From: Candidatus Ideonella esbjergensis
GTDB taxonomy: Bacteria; Pseudomonadota; Gammaproteobacteria; Burkholderiales; Burkholderiaceae_C
Length of the DNA stretch: 64,000 nucleotides
Direction of reading: 5' to 3'
Assembly (NCBI GenBank): GCA_016710065.1
Contig: JADJLP010000007.1
Span: 1 to 64,000, forward strand
The position numbers and the translations under genes were made by a program. Numbering within the stretch: the first letter of the stretch is position 1; each line of letters opens with the position of its first letter. The notes beneath the pieces were generated by a model. It searched no databases. It worked only from the letters and a program-made list of their open reading frames with translations, and was not told the origin of the DNA. Shown one piece after another: positions 1 through 9,780 of this stretch.

Positions 1-1385
1 CGACAAACTCGGCGCGCTCGCGCATGTCCTCGATGGTGGCGCAGCCGCAATAGCCCATCGATGCACGCAGGCCGCCGGCCATCTGGAAGATGATGGCCAC
101 CATCGAGCCCTTGTAGGGGACACGGCCTTCGATGCCTTCGGGCACCGGCTTGTCGGTGTTGGGGTTGGAGGACTCGTCGTTCTCCCTGAAAGTAGCGGTC
201 GGCCGAGCCGTCCTTCATCGCCGATGGAGCCCATGCCGCGGTAACCCCCTTGTAGCTGCGGCCCTGGTACAGGAAGACCTCGCCGGGTGACTCTTCGGTG
301 CCGGCGAACATGCCGCCCATCATCACCGTGCTGGCGCCGGCTGCGATGGCCTGGAGATGTCGCCCGAGTAGCGCACGCCGCCGTCGGCGATCAGCGGCAC
401 GCCGGTGCCCTTGAGCGCCGTGGCCACGTTGTCAATCGCGGTGATCTGCGGCACGCCCACACCCGCCACGATGCGGGTGGTGCAATCGAGCCAGGCCGAT
501 GCCGACCTTGACACCGTCGGCACCGGCTTCCACCAGCGCCAGGGCGGCCGCGCCGGTGGCGATGTTGCCGCCAATCACGTCCACCTGCGGGAAGTTCTTC
601 TTGACCCAGCGCACCCGCTCGATCACGCCGGCACTGGGCCATGCGCGGTGTCCACCACCAGGGCGTCCACGCCGGCACGCACCAGCAGTTCCACACGTTC
701 TTCGGTGCCCTCGCCCACCACCGCCGCGCCCACGCAGCTTGCCATGCGCATCGCGCGCGGCATTGGGGAAGCTCGTCTGCTTGGTGATGTCTTTGACCGT
801 GAACAGGCCGCGCAACTGCGATGCGTCGTTCAGCACCACCACGCGCTCGAGCTGGTGCTTGTGCATCAAGGCCTTGGCATCGGCCAGGCGAGGCGCCTTC
901 CTTCACGGTGATCAAGCGCTCGCGCGGCGTCGCGATCTCGCGCACCGGTGCGTCCAGACGGGTCTCGAAGCGCAGGTCGCGGCCGGTGATGATGCCCACC
1001 ACCTTGCCGTCGTCCACCACCGGGAAGCCCGAGATGCCGTGCTGGCGCGAAAGCTCAATGACCTCGCGCGCACCGGACGGTCGGAGCCTATGGTGATCGG
1101 GTCTTTCAGCAGGCCCGATTCGTAGCGCTTGACCCGCGCCACCTCGGCCGCCTGCTGCTTGGGGCTGAGGTTTTTGTGCACGATGCCTATGCCGCCCTCT
1201 TGCGCGATGGCAATGGCGAGCCGGGCTTCGGTCACGGTGTCCATGGCTGCCGACACCAGCGGCAGATTCAGGGTGATGTTGCGAGAAAGGCGGGTGGCGA
1301 GCGACGTGTCGCGCGGCAGTACCTCAGAGAACGCAGGGACGAGCAATACGTCGTCGAAGGTCAGCGCTTTGCCGAGCAGGCGCAT
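1..1385 (-). CDS. guaB: IMP dehydrogenase, frameshifted, 3' end outside window
   Basis: Catalyses NAD-dependent oxidation of IMP to XMP, the committed step of guanine nucleotide synthesis. The N-terminus from 1385 begins MRLLGKALTFDDVLLVPAFS, a family hallmark. Further segments, including CBS-type sequence (PVVDDGKVVGIITGRDL) and barrel sequence (VIGGNIATGAAALALVEAGADGVKVGIG, then IVAGVGVPQITAIDNVA and PLIADGGVRYSGDI), are recognisable but spread over three frames. I see at least seven indels, near 1080, 895, 745, 640, 490, 350 and 190-250. The gene is essential in most settings, so the breaks are probably sequencing errors. It reads off the window at position 1 before its stop. Confidence 0.9.
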
Positions 1386-1532
1386 GAGGAAAGCTCAAAC
1401 GCAAAAGCAGATTATACGGAGGCGGCGTGCAGCAGTGCCGGGCTGGCCGATACATCCGGGTACGCTCTTGCATGGCTCCGGCTTACACTCATCCCCTCAT
1501 ATGCGCGTCTAGGTCTTTTCGGGCCTCTCACC

Positions 1533-2046
1533 ATGATCCGTCCCTTCCCTGCTTTTGCTCTTTGTGTCTCTTGCCTTGTCGGCCGGTGCTGCGCAGGCCG
1601 AGAACATCTGGAAGTGGCGTGACGCCAACGGCATCATGCAGTTCAGTGACCAGCCCCGCCGCATTCGGTGCCGGCTGCAAGGACATCGTGGGCCGCCCCC
1701 GGTCCCCAGCGCACCCCCATCGTCGTGGCCGACGCTGCGGCATCCGCGCCCGAAGCCGCCGGTTCTGCCCCTGCCCGTGCCGACGCCGAGTTGGAAGCCA
1801 GAAAGAAGAGGATGCAGGCGGACAAGGCGGCTGCAGACACCGATCGCAGGCTGGCTGACAAGGCACGGATAGACTTGGTGAAAGCCGACAACTGCAAGCG
1901 CGCCAGAGCCCAACTGGCCATGCTGGAAAGCGGTGTGCGCGTGGCGCGCCCGAACGAAAAGGGGCGAGCGCGAGTTTCTGGACGACAAGACCCGTGCCGA
2001 CGAAGTCAACCGCACCCGTGCTGCGGTGAACGACAATTGCCAGTGA
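1533..2046 (+). CDS. DUF4124-type secreted protein, frameshifted
   Basis: Starts at ATG 1533 with a signal peptide, followed by ENIWKWRDANGIMQFSDQP, the pattern of the DUF4124 domain (a W-x-D-x-x-G-x-x-x-F/Y-S-D core). The remainder is an Ala-rich, charged helical tail (residues like ADAELEARKKRMQADKAA) ending VNDNCQ at the stop 2044-2046. At least three frame changes (about 1545-1590, 1660-1690 and 1960) are needed to follow the protein, in keeping with the error-rich left flank. It is divergent from guaB and convergent with the RnfH-like gene. Its function is unknown; periplasmic location is inferred from the signal peptide. Confidence 0.6.
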
Positions 2047-2356
2047 GTCCACTGGGGCTGAACCCCATCAGCGCTGCGACTCTGGCCGGCTGCTTGCGGT
2101 AGCGCTGGCGACGCGCTTCTTTCGGGTCCACCTTCAGGCCGCGCCAGATTTCCACACGATCGGCGTCGCGCAATGGCGTGTCCAGTGGCTTGGCCTTGGC
2201 CCAGATGCCCACGTGCAGGCTCACGTCAAGGTCAGGCCATAGCGCTTCAGAAATCCACTTGCATTGAGCGCATCGGCCAAGGTGGCCTGAGGCCAGATCC
2301 AGCTCAATTTCGTCGACCACGCGCGGCGCGGGGCTGCAGTTCACCAGCACACGCAT
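2006..2356 (-). CDS. RnfH-family ubiquitin-like protein, frameshifted
   Basis: The C-terminal part SLHVGIWAKAKPLDTPLRDADRVEIWRGLKVDPKEARRQR matches the conserved end of RnfH/UPF0125 proteins (a beta-grasp fold of about 100 residues). The N-terminal part (MRVLVNCSPAPRVVDEIELDL) is in the same overall gene, but the middle (around 2270-2290) reads as nonsense and needs a pair of compensating indels. It overlaps the 3' end of the DUF4124 gene and lies 12 nt downstream of ratA, with which it is probably cotranscribed. RnfH next to ratA and smpB is a common proteobacterial arrangement. Cellular role is not established. Confidence 0.7.
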   Translation of the reverse strand: MRVLVNCSPAPRVVDEIELDLASGHLGRCAQCKWISEALWPDLDVSLHVGIWAKAKPLDTPLRDADRVEIWRGLKVDPKEARRQRYRKQPARVAALMGFSPSGLTGNCRSPQHGCG

Positions 2357-2368
2357 CGCCGGGGCGCC

Positions 2369-2824
2369 TCAGCGTTCACCATAGACCTGCTCTGCCCGCT
2401 TAACGAAGGAGTCGACGAAGGTGTTGGCGACCTTGTCGAAGACAGGGCTCAGCACCACTTCCAGCGGCCGGCTGGAGAAGGCGTAGCGCAGATCGAACTC
2501 GATCTTGCAGGCCTTGGCGGTGTCGCCACTGGCGGGGCCCACCGGCAAAAAATCCCAGGTGCCATCCAGTTCCGAGAACGGGCCATCTACCAGGCGCATG
2601 TGCAACTGCCTATCGGGCTGGTGCGTGTTGCGCGTTGTGAAGGCGTGGCGCACGCCTGCGTAGGCCAGGTGGATGCGCGCCGTCATGCCGGCCTCGTGCA
2701 CCTCGAACTCCTCGGCCTTCTCGCACCAGGGCAGGAATTCGGGGTAGCGGGCCACATCGGTGACGAGGCGGTACATCTCGGCGGGCGAGTACCAAAGGAG
2801 GACGGACTTCTTGACGTGCTTCAT
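2369..2824 (-). CDS. ratA: RatA-family START-domain protein
   Basis: A 151-residue protein starting MKHVKKSVLLWYSPAEMYRLVTDVARYPEFLPWC. The YSPAEMYxLVxDVxxYPEFLPWC pattern is the signature of the RatA/Coq10 START-like family. In E. coli RatA has been described as a ribosome-associating factor; Coq10 homologues bind ubiquinone. The gene is divergent from smpB (start codons 55 nt apart), the usual neighbour, which supports the assignment. It is one of the few left-flank genes with no frameshift. Which of the two proposed roles applies cannot be told from sequence. Confidence 0.85.
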   Translation of the reverse strand: MKHVKKSVLLWYSPAEMYRLVTDVARYPEFLPWCEKAEEFEVHEAGMTARIHLAYAGVRHAFTTRNTHQPDRQLHMRLVDGPFSELDGTWDFLPVGPASGDTAKACKIEFDLRYAFSSRPLEVVLSPVFDKVANTFVDSFVKRAEQVYGER

Positions 2825-2879
2825 ACAATGCACCGATTCTAGAGGCCGACCAGACCGGTGGGCCCGTTCGCCACACCCC

Positions 2880-3349
2880 ATGTCTGCCCTGATCGCCGAA
2901 AACCGCCGCGCACGCTTTGAGTACCACATCGAGGAGCAGTACGAGGCTGGCGTGGTGCTGGAAGGCTGGGAGGTGAAAGCCATACGCGCCGGCCAGGTGC
3001 AGCTCACCGACGGCTATGTGCACATCCGCGACGGCGAGCTCTACACGATCGGCTGCCGCATCAATGCGCTGCGTTCGGCCTCCTCCCATGTGAACCCCGA
3101 GGCCGATCGCACCAAGAAGCTGCTGATGAGCAAGGCCCAGATTCGCCGCCTGGTGGGCAAGGTCGAGCAGCGTGGCTTCACCCTGGGCCGCTGAACCTGC
3201 ACTTCAAGGGCGGCCTGGTGAAGGCCGAGATTGCGCTGGCCAAGGGCAAGGCCGAGCATGACAAGCGCAACACCGAGAAGAAGCGTGACTGGGAGCGCGA
3301 GAAGGGCCGGCTGATGCGACACAAGGTGTCGGGGCCGAGCAAGGAATGA
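2880..3349 (+). CDS. smpB: SsrA-binding protein SmpB, frameshifted
   Basis: SmpB binds tmRNA and delivers it to stalled ribosomes for trans-translation. From ATG 2880 the protein reads MSALIAENRRARFEYHIEEQ and continues through GWEVKAIRAGQVQLTDGYV and the helix SSHVNPEADRTKKLLM, all typical SmpB. An indel near 3185-3195 moves the frame; the C-terminal half (LNLHFKGGLVKAEIALAKGK, then KKRDWEREKGRLMRHK, the basic tail that enters the mRNA channel) is in another frame and stops at 3347-3349. The stop overlaps the start of pip. A single-base sequencing error is the simplest explanation. Confidence 0.9.
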
Positions 3350-4309
3350 CGCTCGAATCGGTGCTGTACCCGCCGCTGGAGCCGTATCGCAGCGGGCGTT
3401 TGGCGGTGGACGAGCTCCACACCCTGTACTGGGAAGCCTGCGGAAACCCTGCGGGCATCCCGGTGGTCTTTCTGCATGGCGGGCCCGGCGCCGGAATCTC
3501 GCCCAAGAGCCGGCGCTTTTTCGACGCCGGGAAGTACCACATCATCCTGTTCGACCAGCGCGGCTCGGGCCGATCGACCCCGCTGGGCGAAACCCACGCC
3601 AACACCACCCAGTTGCTGATCGAAGACATCGAGCGATTGCGTGCATTGATGGGCATCGCGCAGTGGCTGGTGTTTGGCGGCTCCTGGGGCTCCACCCTCG
3701 CGTTGGCTTATGCCCAGGCCCACCCTGCGCGGTGTTTGGGCCTGGTTCTGCGCGGCATCTGGCTGGGCAGCGAAGCTGAAATCCACTGGTGGTTGTACGG
3801 CGTGCGCAACTTCTTCCCGCGCGAGTGGGAGGCCTTTTCCGCCCATGTGCCCGAGGGCGAGCGAGGCGACCTGCTCGGTGCCTACACGCGACGCATGACC
3901 AGCCCTGACCTGGCGGTGCGCCATGCCGCAGCCGAAGCGTGGCGCCAGTACGAAGGCGCCTGTCTGTACCTGCGCCCTGAAGCCTCGGTGCGGCGACCAG
4001 CGGCACCGGCGTGGCCGAGCCGTGAGCGTGGGGCTGCTGGAGGCTCACTACTTTCGCCACCAAGCCTTTCTGCACGCTGGCCAACTGCTGCAAGGCATGC
4101 CGCGCATCGCCCACCTGCCCGGCTTCATCGTGCATGGCCGCTACGACGTGATCTGCCCGGTGCGCTACGCCCATGCCCTGGCCGATGCCTGGCCGGGCGT
4201 GCAGCTCAAGGTGGTGGCCGATGCGGGCCACTCGTCTCACGAGCCCGGCATCGCCGCCGAGCTGTGCTGGGCCACAGACCGCTTTGCCGAAACCGGCCGC
4301 CTCGACTGA
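3346..4309 (+). CDS. pip: Proline iminopeptidase, frameshifted
   Basis: Alpha/beta hydrolase of family S33 that removes N-terminal proline from peptides. HGGPGAG (oxyanion-hole loop), DQRGSGRSTP and the nucleophile elbow GGSWGSTLAL are all present in the first 215 residues. The frame is lost near 3990-4020; the C-terminal part with HGRYDVICPVRYAHAL (acid) and ADAGHSSHEPG (catalytic His) resumes in another frame and ends at 4309. The start ATG overlaps the smpB stop, suggesting cotranscription. The frameshift fits the run of indels in this flank. Confidence 0.88.
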
Positions 4310-4313
4310 AGCG

Positions 4314-5529
4314 TCAGCCGAGCCAGGCCATACCGGCAGCCAGATCGGCGATCAAATCTTCCACCGCTTCCAGGCCTATGCACAGGCGCACCAGGGTGCC
4401 CTGGTAGGGTGAGCCCAGCTTGCGCAAGGTCTGGCCGTTATAGGGCACGGCCAGGCTGACGGGGCCGCCCCAACTCCAGCCGATGCGAAAGAGCTTCAAG
4501 CCGTCCACGAAGGCATCAATTTGGGCGGCGCTGTAGCGCGCGTCGAACTCCAGCGTGAGCAAGCCGGCCGCAGCGCTGCAATGCACGGCCCAGTGCGCGT
4601 GGCCCGGTGAATCACCCATGGCCGGGTGCAGCACCCGCACCACTTGCGATTGCTGCGCGGCCCAGGTGGCGATACGCCGGGCCGCAGCATCCTGTGCGTG
4701 GTAGCGCAGCGGCAGGCTGGGCAAGGCCCGCAGCAGAGTTTCGGCATCGTTCGCGCCAACGCCCAGGCCCAACCGGCTGTGGGTCCAGGCCAGCTTCTCG
4801 TACAAGGCCTGGTCGCGACAGGCAATGGATCCCATTAGCACGTCGCCGCCACCCGAGGGGTATTTGGTGAGTGCGTGGATGGTCAGGTCCACGCCTTGCA
4901 CGCAGCCGTCCGCACCCTGGAGCTCAAAGGGATTGAAGGCCAGGCCGGCACCCCAGGTGTTGTCCAGCGCAATCACCGCCTGCGGCGCCTGCTGGCGCAC
5001 CAGGGCGATCAGCGCGGGCAGATTGGGGAACTCCAGCGTCACCGAGCCGGGCGCTTCCAGCCACACGAGCTTCATCGGGCGTCAGCAGCGCGGCCAGCGA
5101 GGCCGGGTTCATCGCGTCGTAGAGCCGGTGGGGGACGCCCCAGCCCGCCATCTCGTGGCGCGCGAACTCCTTGCTGGGGAAGTAGACGTTGTCGGGCAGC
5201 AGCATGGCTTCGCCGTGCTTCAGCAGCGACATGTTCACCACGGTCAGTGACGAGAGGCCGCTGGGCGCCAGCAGCACGTGCTTCGCGTGCTCCAGCGTGG
5301 CCAGGCGGGCTTCCAGCGTGAAGGTGGTGGGGGTGCCGTGCAGGCCGTAGGTGTAGGCGCTCTTGTCCACCCACGAACGGGCCCGCAGCGCAGCCATGTT
5401 GGGGAAGAACACGGTGGACGCTTTGTGCACGCCCACCACCGGCGACTCGAAATCGGCCGGCGCGACGTAGGGGTGGTGGATGATGCCCGTGGCGGTCTTG
5501 TCGTCGCCGTCGCCCGGCTGGCTGGCCAT
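4314..5529 (-). CDS. metC: Cystathionine beta-lyase / Cys-Met PLP enzyme, frameshifted
   Basis: PLP-dependent enzyme of the Cys/Met metabolism family (cystathionine to homocysteine, pyruvate and ammonia). Starting at 5529 it reads through VGVHKASTVFFPN, SAYTYGLHGTPTTFTLEARLATLE and APSGLSSL; after a frame change near 5085 it continues KLVWLEAPGSVTLEF, ALDNTWGAG and HALTKYPSGGGDVLMG, where the Lys is the PLP Schiff-base residue. It ends at 4314 convergent with pip and starts directly at the rimO stop (TGATG overlap). The symbol follows the closest family; related gamma-lyases cannot be excluded. Confidence 0.8.
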
Positions 5530-6896
5530 CAGATCGGTTCCCCGACCAGGTCGTGGCCCTCGGCCGCCACGATGCGGGCCTTGGCGAACTCGCCCACGCG
5601 CAGTTGGGTGGACGCCTTGGCCGGCGGCAGCAGGCGCACGGTACCGTCGATCTCGGGCGCGTCGGCATAGCTGCGGCCAATGCCACCGCGTCGGCCCAGC
5701 GCCGGGGCGCTGTCCACCAGCACCTGCATGGTGGCGCCGACGCGGCGACGAAGCCGCGCCACCGACACCTCTTCGGCCACCGCCATGAAGCGGGCGCGGC
5801 GGTCTTCACGCTCCTCGTCGGGCAGCGCACCGGGCAATTCGTTGGCCATGGCGCCATCCACCGGCGAATAGGCAAAGCATCCGGCGCGATCGATCTGGGC
5901 CTCCTTCAAAGTCCAGCAAATAGGCAAATTCATCTTCGGTCTCGCCGGGAAAGCCGGCGATGAACGTGGAGCGGATGACGATGTCGGGGCACAGCTCACG
6001 CCAGCGCAGTATTCGTTCCAGGTTGCGCTCGCCGCTGGCCGGGCGCTTCATGCGCTTCAAGATATCCGGGTGGGCGTGCTGCAGGGGCACGTCCAGGTAG
6101 GGCAGCACCAGCCCTTCAGCCATCAACGGCACCACCTCGTCCACATGCGGATAGGGGTACACGTAATGCAACCGCACCCAGGCGCCATGCTGGCGGGCCA
6201 GCTCACCCAGCTTGGCCACCAGATCGAGCATGCGGGTCTTCACTGGCGTGCCGTCCCAGAAGCCGGTGCGGTACTTCACGTCGACACCGTAGGCCGAGGT
6301 GTCCTGGCTCACCACCAGCAGTTCCTTCACGCCGCCCTCGAACAGCGCCCTCGCCTCGCTCAGCACATCGCCCACCGGGCGCGACACGAGATCGCCACGC
6401 AGGCTGGGGATGATGCAAAAGGTGCAGCGGTGGTTGCAGCCCTCGCTGATCTTCAGGTAGGCGTAGTGCCTGGGGTGAGCTTGATGCCGGCCGCCGGCAC
6501 CAGGTCTACGAAGGGGTCGTGCGGCTTGGGCACGTGCAGGTGCACCGCATCCATCACCTCTTGCGTGGCATGCGGCCCCGTGACGGCCAGCACCTTGGGA
6601 TGCACCTGGCGCACCATGTTGCCGCCCCCTGCCCCTCGCGGGCGCCCAGGCAGCCGGTGACGATGACCTTGCCGTTCTCCGCCAAGGCTTCGCCTATGGC
6701 CTCCAGGCTTTCCTTCACTGCATCGTCGATGAAGCCGCAGGTGTTGACGATCACCAGGTCGGCGCCCTGGTAGGTCTTGCTGGTCTGGTAACCCTCGGCC
6801 GAGAGCTGGTGAGGATCAGTTCGGGTCGGTGAGCGCCTTGGGGCAACCCAGGCTCACAAACCCGATGGTGGGCGCGGCGGCGGTGTCTGCTGTCAT
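5529..6896 (-). CDS. rimO: Ribosomal protein S12 methylthiotransferase RimO, frameshifted
   Basis: Radical-SAM methylthiotransferase that modifies Asp of ribosomal protein S12. The N-terminus from ATG 6896 reads TIGFVSLGCPKALTD; then NTCGFIDDAVKESLEAIGEAL gives the UPF0004 domain, GCNHRCTFCIIPSLRG the CxxxCxxC SAM cluster, and RMKRPASGERNLERILRWREL the core. The end (GRRGGIGRSYADAPEIDG to GEPI) contains the TRAM region. The protein is split over several frames, with indels near 6815, 6630, 6475, 6385 and 5905. Downstream metC overlaps its stop. Sequence error is more likely than a real pseudogene. Confidence 0.9.
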
Positions 6897-6941
6897 GGGG
6901 CGGGATTGTCTCAAACCCTCCCCGCACGGCACTGAACAGCC

Positions 6942-7521
6942 TTACTTCTTGGCCGGCGGCACCGGAAAGGGGAACAGGCCGGCACCCGGCTTCTGCATCT
7001 TTTCCTGCATCTGCATGAACAGGTTCTTCGACTGTTCAAGGTAGTTGCCCATCAAGCCCTGCATGGCTGGCGCCTGACCGCTCATGAACTGGGTCCACAT
7101 CTCAGGCGTGAAGGCTTTGGGGTCGTAAAGGCCGCGCGCCTGGTCGGTGAACTTGCTCTGCATGTCCACGAAGGTCTGCAGGTTCTTCTCCAGGTACGAG
7201 CCCATCATGCCCTGCATGGCATGGCCGTAGAACCGGATGATCTGCGACAGCATCTGCGACGAGAACATGGGCACGCCGCCGGTTTCTTCTTCCAGAATGA
7301 TTTGCAGGAGGATGGCACGCGTGAGGTCTTCGCTGGTCTTGGCGTCGCGTACCTCCGAATTCGGTTCCTTCCAGCACCATGCGCTTCACGTCGGCCAGCG
7401 TGATGTAGCAACTTGCGCTGGTGTCGTACAGGCGGCGGTTGGGGTACTTCTTGAGAACACGCAGCGCGCCGGGCTCATCGGTGGCAGCAGCTTCGGTGGT
7501 GGCCCGGCGGGTGGGTGACAT
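6942..7521 (-). CDS. phaR: Polyhydroxyalkanoate synthesis repressor PhaR, frameshifted
   Basis: PhaR represses phasin genes and senses PHA granules. The DNA-binding N-terminal domain is clear (VLKKYPNRRLYDTSASCYITLADVKRMV), as is the accumulation-regulator domain (QIIRFYGHAMQGMMGSYLE, then AMQGLMGNYLEQSKNLFMQMQ). The join near 7350-7360 needs a frame change. I chose ATG 7521 because a GAGGAG sits nine bases upstream; ATG 7530 touches the same box. PhaR next to mobB is a common Burkholderiales arrangement and indicates a polyhydroxybutyrate-producing host. Confidence 0.88.
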
Positions 7522-7698
7522 CAGGAGCATCTCCTCAAGTAGCGCGTCATTGTGCGGTTGCACAACGATTCTACGGGTGGGTGGCCCCAGCACCCACCGG
7601 GCTTGCCCTGTCAGGGACAGTCCGGAAACGCCCCCGGCCGCGGGAAGGCGGGTTCAGAGGCCGGCACAATCCCTTCCCGCAGCAATTCGAAAGTGCAC

Positions 7699-8214
7699 AT
7701 GAAGTTCTTTGGCATTGCCGGCCATTCCGGCATGGGCAAGACCACGCTGCTGGAGCGGCTGGTTCCCGAGATCGCCTCGCGGGGGCTGGTGGTGTCGCTA
7801 ATCAAGCACAGCCACAAGCACATTGACATCGACCGGCCTGGCAAGGATTCATACCGTCTGCGCGAGTCCGGCTGCAAGGAAGTGCTGTTGCTGGGCAATG
7901 ACCGCTGGGCGCTGATGCATGAACTGCGTGGTGACGCAGAGCCGTCACTGGACGACCTGCTTGACCGCATGCAGCCTTGCGACCTGGTGTTGGTCGAGGG
8001 CTTCAAGGGCGGCAACTTCCCCAAGCTGGAGGTGTGGCGTGCCGCCGTGGGCAAGCCCACGTTGTGGCCAAAGTGGTCGGGCATCGTTGCCTTGGCCACC
8101 GAGCATGAAGCCGACGCGCCAATGTCGCCCTTGCTGCCGGGCTTGCCCCAATTGGACCTGGCGAACATCCCCACCATCGCAGACTTTGTGCTGGCCAACG
8201 CGTCGGGGCGCTGA
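7699..8214 (+). CDS. mobB: Molybdopterin-guanine dinucleotide biosynthesis protein MobB
   Basis: A GTP-binding adaptor for MobA in the last step of bis-MGD cofactor assembly. ATG 7699 starts MKFFGIAGHSGMGKTTLLERL, with Walker A GHSGMGKT at residues 8-15; SLIKHSHKHIDIDRPGKDS and VEGFKGGNFPKLEVWR are conserved MobB blocks. The length of 171 residues is normal. It is the last intact chromosomal gene before the ICE and is followed by the tRNA-Val terminator and tRNA remnant on the other strand. moaA and moaD lie on the other side of the ICE, so the host locus is molybdenum-cofactor related. Confidence 0.92.
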   Translation: MKFFGIAGHSGMGKTTLLERLVPEIASRGLVVSLIKHSHKHIDIDRPGKDSYRLRESGCKEVLLLGNDRWALMHELRGDAEPSLDDLLDRMQPCDLVLVEGFKGGNFPKLEVWRAAVGKPTLWPKWSGIVALATEHEADAPMSPLLPGLPQLDLANIPTIADFVLANASGR

Positions 8215-8218
8215 ATGC

Positions 8219-8262
8219 CCAAAAAGCAAAAAGCCCCCGGTTCCGAATGAAACCGAGGGCTT
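8219..8262 (-). terminator. Rho-independent terminator downstream of tRNA-Val remnant
   Basis: On the minus strand an AAGCCCTCGGTT / AACCGGGGGCTT hairpin with an 8-nt loop is followed by TTTTTGCTTTTT. It lies 8 nt past the tRNA 3' end, so it looks like the native tRNA-Val terminator; it could also stop mobB transcripts. Confidence 0.75.
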
Positions 8263-8269
8263 GGCAATC

Positions 8270-8316
8270 TGGTAGGCGCGATTGGATTCGAACCAACGAC
8301 CCCCACCATGTCAAGG
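8270..8316 (-). other. ICE attachment site: 3' fragment of tRNA-Val(GAC)
   Basis: On the minus strand these 47 nt read CCTTGACATGGTGG, then a T-arm (GTTGG TTCGAAT CCAAT), an acceptor 3' strand CGCGCCT and ACCA. This is the anticodon-to-3' half of tRNA-Val with anticodon GAC. To the right of 8316 the match stops: the 5' half of the anticodon stem, D-arm and acceptor 5' strand are absent, and the integrase gene follows. This is what a site-specific integrase leaves when it targets a tRNA 3' end; the crossover lies in or before the anticodon stem. The complete tRNA should be at the other ICE end but I do not see it there. Confidence 0.85.
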
Positions 8317-8412
8317 CGAGGAAATGGGATTTCTTGGGACTCCGTAAGACGTTGATTTCATAGGAACATTGCAAACTATCGTCCCAAATAATCCTCTAAA
8401 ATTCGACCCAGT

Positions 8413-8441
8413 TTTTGGTACTTTTTTGGTACTTTTGGTAC
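8413..8441 (+). repeat. Three direct 9-bp repeats TTTTGGTAC upstream of integrase
   Basis: TTTTGGTAC occurs at 8413-8421, 8424-8432 and 8433-8441, about 100 bp from the tRNA remnant and just ahead of the integrase start. Short direct repeats flanking an attachment core are typical integrase arm-type or excisionase sites; this role is inferred. Confidence 0.5.
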
Positions 8442-8464
8442 CCGATTTCCACCACTGGATCGCC

Positions 8465-9637
8465 ATGGCGACAAGAATCGACACCGTTTCCTCCCGCTCA
8501 AAACTGCCCCCTCGCCGTGGGCCCTACTGGCACCGCATGAGCAAGGGCCGCTATGTCGGTTACCGCAAGATGAGTTCGGTGGGGCAAGGCACTTGGCTGG
8601 CCCGCGCGATGCACGACGGCGCCAAGACCCAGCAGGTCTACAAGGCTTTGGGGGAGTTTGGCGATTTGCCGGATCACCAGCGTTTCGACATTGCCCAGAA
8701 AGCCGCGCAGGAGTGGTTTGATCACTTGGGGCGCGGTGGCGCGGTTGGCGCTGTCACGGTCGCCGAAGCCTGCAAGCGGTATGTCAAACACCTGCGAGCA
8801 ACCAAGACGGAGAAGGCCGCCGACGATGCCGAGGCTCGGTTCGACAGCTACGTCCTCAATGACACCAAGCTCGCCAAAACCGAGCTGGCAAAGCTGACCC
8901 CCAATCAGATCGAGGCGTGGCGCAAGGCGCTGCGCGAACGGCCGACTCGCAGCGGCGCTCGACGGGGCAAGACCAGAACCGACAGCACGCTGAACCGCGA
9001 CATGACCAGCTTTCGTGCTGCGCTCAACCTGGCCTATGAAGATGGACTTGTGACGTCAGACTTCGCGTGGCGAACCAAACTTCGCCCGATCAAGAATGCC
9101 GACCAGCGGCGAGAGCTCTACCTGGATCGCAACCAGCGCCTCAAGTTCATCGAGAAGGCCCCCGCCGATCTGGCCGCATTCCTGAGGGGGCTGGCACTGC
9201 TGCCCTTGAGGCCCGGTGCCCTTGCGGCACTCAAAGCAGGCTACTGGGATGACCGCCTCAAGGTGCTGAAGATCGGCAAGGACAAGCAGGGCAAGGATCG
9301 CAAGATCAAATTGCCCAAGGCCACTGCCGACCATTTCGACAAGGCGTCCACCGGCAAGAAGACTGACGAGACCATGTTTGCACGTGCAGATGGCAAGTCA
9401 TGGAACAAGGACGCGTGGAAGTGGCCAGTCAAGGAGGCCGCAAAGGCGGCACAGCTGCCGGTGGGCGCAACGGCCTACACGATGCGCCACAGCGTCATCA
9501 CCGACCTTGTGCACGACGGACTCGACCTGCTGACCGTGGCGCAGCTTTCCGGTACCAGTGTCGCCATGATCGAAAGGCACTACGGACACCTTCGCAGCGA
9601 TGTGGCGGCCGGCGCGCTCGCGCGTTTGGTGATTTGA
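8465..9637 (+). CDS. int: Tyrosine recombinase (ICE integrase)
   Basis: A 390-residue integrase starting at ATG 8465. The SAM-like core-binding part covers about residues 90-200 (VAEACKRYVKHLRATKTEKAA onward). The catalytic domain shows an Arg in LLPLRPGALAALKAG, an RH pair in AYTMRHSVITDLVHDG, and the nucleophile Tyr in MIERHYGHL near the C-terminus. It is adjacent to the tRNA-Val fragment and transcribed away from it, the classic ICE or genomic-island arrangement. The reading frame stays open upstream to 8369, but no good ribosome site is seen there. An AlpA-like protein and, at the far end, a directionality factor are the probable partners for excision. Confidence 0.93.
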   Translation: MATRIDTVSSRSKLPPRRGPYWHRMSKGRYVGYRKMSSVGQGTWLARAMHDGAKTQQVYKALGEFGDLPDHQRFDIAQKAAQEWFDHLGRGGAVGAVTVAEACKRYVKHLRATKTEKAADDAEARFDSYVLNDTKLAKTELAKLTPNQIEAWRKALRERPTRSGARRGKTRTDSTLNRDMTSFRAALNLAYEDGLVTSDFAWRTKLRPIKNADQRRELYLDRNQRLKFIEKAPADLAAFLRGLALLPLRPGALAALKAGYWDDRLKVLKIGKDKQGKDRKIKLPKATADHFDKASTGKKTDETMFARADGKSWNKDAWKWPVKEAAKAAQLPVGATAYTMRHSVITDLVHDGLDLLTVAQLSGTSVAMIERHYGHLRSDVAAGALARLVI

Positions 9638-9696
9638 GTTAGCCACTATCGAATACCTGACAAGCTGGCGTCGTGACAACCTTCACTGGTTGAGCT

Positions 9697-9722
9697 TGCA
9701 AGATTTGGTCTTAAATCCAGCA
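9697..9722 (+). promoter_or_regulatory. Operator copy 1 (26-bp palindrome) upstream of alpA-like gene
   Basis: Arms TGCAAGATTT (9697-9706) and AAATCCAGCA (9713-9722) around GGTCTT; 8 of 10 arm positions pair. It lies 58 bp upstream of the AlpA-like start. The same motif occurs at 15756, 46430, 49303 and 49915. Confidence 0.65.
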
Positions 9723-9780
9723 ACGGCCAGCCTCCCCGGCCAACCTACATTGGAACGGCCTGCCACACTGGAGTGCCGCC

